A DNA stretch of 39,256 nucleotides from an uncultured Actinomycetes bacterium. Lineage in GTDB: Bacteria > Actinomycetota > Acidimicrobiia > Acidimicrobiales > RAAP-2. A program made the translations under genes and the position numbers. The notes under the pieces are model-generated. The model saw nothing but the letters and a program-made list of their open reading frames with translations. It made no database searches and was not told where the DNA came from. Location of the stretch: positions 1 through 39,256 of the forward strand of contig CAIKUQ010000038.1 in NCBI GenBank assembly GCA_903830655.1, read 5' to 3'. Shown here one piece after another: positions 38,384 through 39,256 of this stretch (the first letter of the stretch is position 1; each line of letters begins with the position of its first letter).

Positions 38384-38389
38384 ATGTTA
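38384..38389 (-). promoter_or_regulatory. -10 element of cydDC (leaderless)
   Basis: TAACAT on the minus strand, 6 nt before the GTG at 38377; identical hexamer and spacing to the cofC promoter. Confidence 0.55.
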
Positions 38390-38503
38390 ATGAGGTACCC
38401 ATTTCCTTAATTCACAAAATGTCTAGGGATATCCCCGCTTGAATTCATGACTTGAATAGGTTTATCCCAAAATATATAGATTCACGACCATCTTTTGACC
38501 AGC

Positions 38504-39007
38504 CTATTTATTGGATTTTTCTACAAAACCATATTTAGGATCATGAGAATAGGAAGTTAACTCGTTCAATTGAACTAATTCGATTGCCCGTTCGATATCT
38601 TGGAGACGAACCTGGAACCATTCTCTTGGTCTAAAAGCATTCCCTTGGGAGTCTCGAAGCTCAAAGTCGAGCCGAGTGGCTTCAAAAGCCTTATGTAACT
38701 GTTCCTCGACCGTGGCTGCATTTATGTTGCAACAACGGTAAGTGGCCGCAACTTTTACCCGGCTGAATAGGTATGTTGCTTCTTTCTCGCAGTTAGCGAT
38801 ACGTGAGCTTACGAGACCTGAAGTGAACCCGATTTTAAACAGATCCTCATATTCTTTTAGCTTGGGATTCAGGGTCTTTAAAACATATATATAACCCAAT
38901 GATTGATCACCTTCAGCGACACTTAGAGACGGTATATGAACATCCCGTGGGTCCGAGATCAAGAAACCATCAACCTGAAGAGCCTTAACGAGAGACCGGT
39001 AGAGCAT
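38504..39007 (-). CDS. GIY-YIG nuclease-domain protein (T5orf172/MUG113-like), probably 5'-truncated
   Basis: 167 residues. The GIY-YIG type fold is visible as GYIYVLKTLNPK and LFKIGFTSGLVSSRIANCEKEATYLFS, followed by TYRCCNINAATVEEQLHKAFEATRLDFEL and PREWFQVRL, a block shared by the T5orf172/MUG113 group. The only usable start is the ATG at 39007, but that falls inside the conserved segment that precedes the domain: the 41 codons upstream continue the homology without any start codon. The gene is therefore likely a remnant of a longer protein. Its AT-rich composition differs from the rest of the window and suggests horizontal acquisition. Family members are often linked to restriction or mobile DNA. 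Confidence 0.65.
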   Translation of the reverse strand: MLYRSLVKALQVDGFLISDPRDVHIPSLSVAEGDQSLGYIYVLKTLNPKLKEYEDLFKIGFTSGLVSSRIANCEKEATYLFSRVKVAATYRCCNINAATVEEQLHKAFEATRLDFELRDSQGNAFRPREWFQVRLQDIERAIELVQLNELTSYSHDPKYGFVEKSNK

Positions 39008-39130
39008 TCTGGATTCCGTGCCGTTATCAAATATGCACAGCGTTCGCCCATCAGCTCGATTGCGCTCGCCAGATTTAAAACCGTAACTACCTTCAGCAAA
39101 TTCCGCTTTAGCGATATAGCAAGAGCTGGC
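39008..39130 (-). pseudogene. Upstream in-frame remnant of the GIY-YIG gene
   Basis: Reading the minus strand, 41 sense codons run from a TGA (39131-39133) into the ATG at 39007 with no ATG, GTG or TTG among them. They encode a coding-like segment that ends YGFKSGERNRADGRTL and CIFDNGTESR, which I recall as the conserved lead-in to the MLYRSL segment in this family. The TGA, a lost start or an upstream deletion would explain the break. The 123 bp from 39134 to the right edge show no gene. Confidence 0.55.
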
Positions 39131-39256
39131 TCACTTCATCAACCTGCAAATAAAACAAAAAAAGCTAGATGCCCAGACTTGTTATCCGTGGGAATTAGAT
39201 TGCAACCCCCCCCAGGGTTAGAGGCCTTGCCAAATGATTATCCACCAGGGGTTACA

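Noticed and set aside
39134..39256. Gene, RNA or attachment site at the right edge
   Set aside because: No open frame, tRNA-like fold or direct repeat of the tRNA-Val 3' end could be seen in these 123 bp.

Overview
The window looks like chromosomal DNA from an actinobacterium, most likely a compact-genome Acidimicrobiia-type lineage (freshwater or marine). The evidence is a single-chain 2-oxoglutarate dehydrogenase/decarboxylase with a fused E2-like domain (Kgd/OdhA type), a CofC/FbiD-type gene for coenzyme F420, a BTAD-domain protein, the zinc-ribbon plus histidine-phosphatase pair known from mycobacteria, moderate GC content (mid-50s % by eye), and many genes that appear to be read from leaderless mRNAs. 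The taxonomic placement is inference; no rRNA is present.

Layout. 1-240: the 3' end of a Lys/Ala-rich DNA-binding tail and a shared terminator. 240-5003: cofC and rnhB (divergent), an orphan peptide-binding protein, a TIGR01777 epimerase and an alpha/beta hydrolase. 5060-10828: an operon kgd - NYN/S1 ribonuclease - fabZ - exonuclease III, joined by 4-nt stop/start overlaps. 10814-13499 (minus): a short UvrD-type helicase and an extended SDR. 13581-17016: an operon of alpha/beta hydrolase, membrane-anchored MurF-like ligase and D-Ala-D-Ala ligase. 16900-19697 (minus): a sigma-like/HTH protein, a small anchored protein and a membrane BTAD regulator. 19797-21815: small unknown proteins and an inositol-monophosphatase-family enzyme. 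21849-21925: tRNA-Val(UAC). 22037-27100: a surface cluster (beta-helix/OmpA protein, YVTN beta-propeller with a poly-Thr linker, DUF2079 membrane protein). 27217-31839: a LigB/YgiD dioxygenase, a COG4280-like membrane pair, two unknown genes, an MFS carrier and an EEP-family enzyme. 31888-35212: a six-gene collinear run from PhzF-like to histidine phosphatase, closed by a strong terminator. 35361-38377 (minus): cydDC-like ABC transporter genes. 38400-39256: a more AT-rich end with a probably decayed GIY-YIG nuclease gene.

The most striking structure is regulatory. About seventeen genes at the head of transcription units carry a TANNNT -10 hexamer that ends only 6-9 nt (usually exactly 6) before an ATG, GTG or TTG start codon, the signature of leaderless transcription. 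At 29796-29812 two divergent genes share one overlapping, partly symmetric -10 element. Genes inside operons instead start by ATGA/GTGA overlap or have a clear GGAG-type ribosome binding site. Convergent genes often overlap at their tails, by up to 117 bp (ddl/BTAD), which fits a tightly packed genome.
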